A stretch of DNA of 64,000 bases from positions 8,077,258-8,141,257 of the forward strand of contig JANCRA010000014.1 of the NCBI GenBank assembly GCA_024362935.1, given 5' to 3'. This document shows positions 63,501 through 64,000 of the stretch, piece after piece. This DNA comes from Setophaga petechia. Taxonomy: Eukaryota > Chordata > Aves > Passeriformes > Parulidae. A model generated the notes under the pieces. The model worked only from the letters and a program-made list of their open reading frames with translations. It did not search any database and was not told the DNA's origin. Both the position numbers and the translations under genes were made by a program. The number at the start of each line of letters is the position of its first letter. Position 1 is the stretch's first letter.

Positions 63501-64000
63501 TTCCATTTCATGAATTTTAAAAGCAAGAGGGACTGTATTCACAATTCAAATTAATTTGCATCTACCACAAAGCATTGTAAATTCTTCATTAAATTCCATT
63601 TAAGACAGAACTGTATCTGAAAATTTCTAATTCAGATGTCACAGGCTTTAACTCATAGAGCCAAATTACAGAGCAATAATTAATCTCTTAAAACTGCAAC
63701 ACATTTTTCCTTTTAGTTAGCTCAACTCCAACTCTATTGGTAAGAATTCTCCTTTTATTTTTCTTAGGAAAGTAGCAGTTCTTAAACTCCTGTGTCCTTT
63801 TCATATTGTGAATGATCACCAAGTCAATATCCTTTAGAAAGAAGGGAAAATGTAAGCAAAGCCCTTGGCAAGGCTTAGGGTACATCTTTCAGGTTTCTGA
63901 TCATTGCCTTTAAAAAAACCCAACCCTCTGAGTGCTGGTATCTGAACCAATGATAATGCTGTAGGCACTGCAAGAGTACCTCTGGAATACTAACTGCCTT

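Larger units (their letters stand above)
31400..64000 (-). other. GLG1 intron 1, 3' part (over 32.6 kb in the window)
   Basis: This stretch begins at the exon 2 acceptor and runs past the right edge. I searched for the expected upstream coding segment (around ECLQDV) and did not find it, so exon 1 and the promoter lie beyond base 64000. The intron is CpG-poor with few repeats: CR1 fragments at 34556-34745, 45471-45520 and 60440-60582, several A runs (43492-43506, 54420-54437, 51564-51589), a short duplication at 34905-34960 and a perfect inverted repeat at 58228-58264. Its open frames (for example 44362-44844 minus, 42473-42841 plus, 37139-37588 plus) have no recognisable domain. I cannot exclude unannotated noncoding RNA exons. 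Confidence 0.85.

Noticed and set aside
1..64000. tRNA, rRNA, CRISPR array, retroviral LTR or full-length transposon
   Set aside because: I looked for TpsiC-box words (GGTTCGAATC-like), regularly spaced direct repeats, and LTR-like long direct repeats and saw none. A program search (tRNAscan-SE, RepeatMasker, LTR finders) would be decisive.

Overview
The window reads as vertebrate nuclear DNA, most likely from a bird. One intron-rich gene runs through its left half on the minus strand. The repeats I can recognise are CR1 LINE 3' ends, two of them reaching the avian-type ATTCTATNA-like terminus region, plus one much older CR1/L3-like copy. Repeat density is low and the introns are CpG-poor and short for a vertebrate, which favours a bird over a crocodilian or turtle. 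I cannot name the species.

The gene is GLG1 (Golgi glycoprotein 1; also called cysteine-rich FGF receptor CFR-1, MG-160 and E-selectin ligand ESL-1). Fourteen coding exons lie between 374 and 31399, read right to left. Every exon has a GT donor and an AG acceptor. They join without a frame break into 1791 bp (597 codons), about the middle half of a protein of roughly 1180 residues. The stretch carries 38 cysteines in tandem cysteine-rich GLG1 repeats and four N-glycosylation sequons. I number the exons 2 to 15 on the assumption that exon 1 (signal peptide, glutamine-rich region, first repeat) is a single exon to the right of the window. The remaining C-terminal repeats, the membrane anchor and the short cytoplasmic tail lie to the left of base 1.

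Layout: 1-373 is the start of intron 15. Exons 15 to 10 are closely spaced in 374-6914, and exons 9 to 5 lie in 7557-18286. Exon 4 is at 24882, exon 3 at 28568 and the 33-bp exon 2 at 31367. From 31400 to 64000 I see only the first intron (over 32.6 kb inside the window). It holds three young CR1 fragments, a perfect 15-bp inverted repeat at 58228-58264, and a CpG-bearing stretch with an octamer site near 49180-49500 that is the best regulatory candidate. The older CR1/L3-like copy lies in intron 3.

I found no second protein-coding gene, tRNA, rRNA, CRISPR array or intact mobile element. The open frames on the plus strand look like chance or antisense frames. I see no evidence of a previously undescribed system. 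The notable points are the exon-repeat organisation of GLG1, the skippable small exons, the CpG-rich exon cluster and the candidate regulatory islands.
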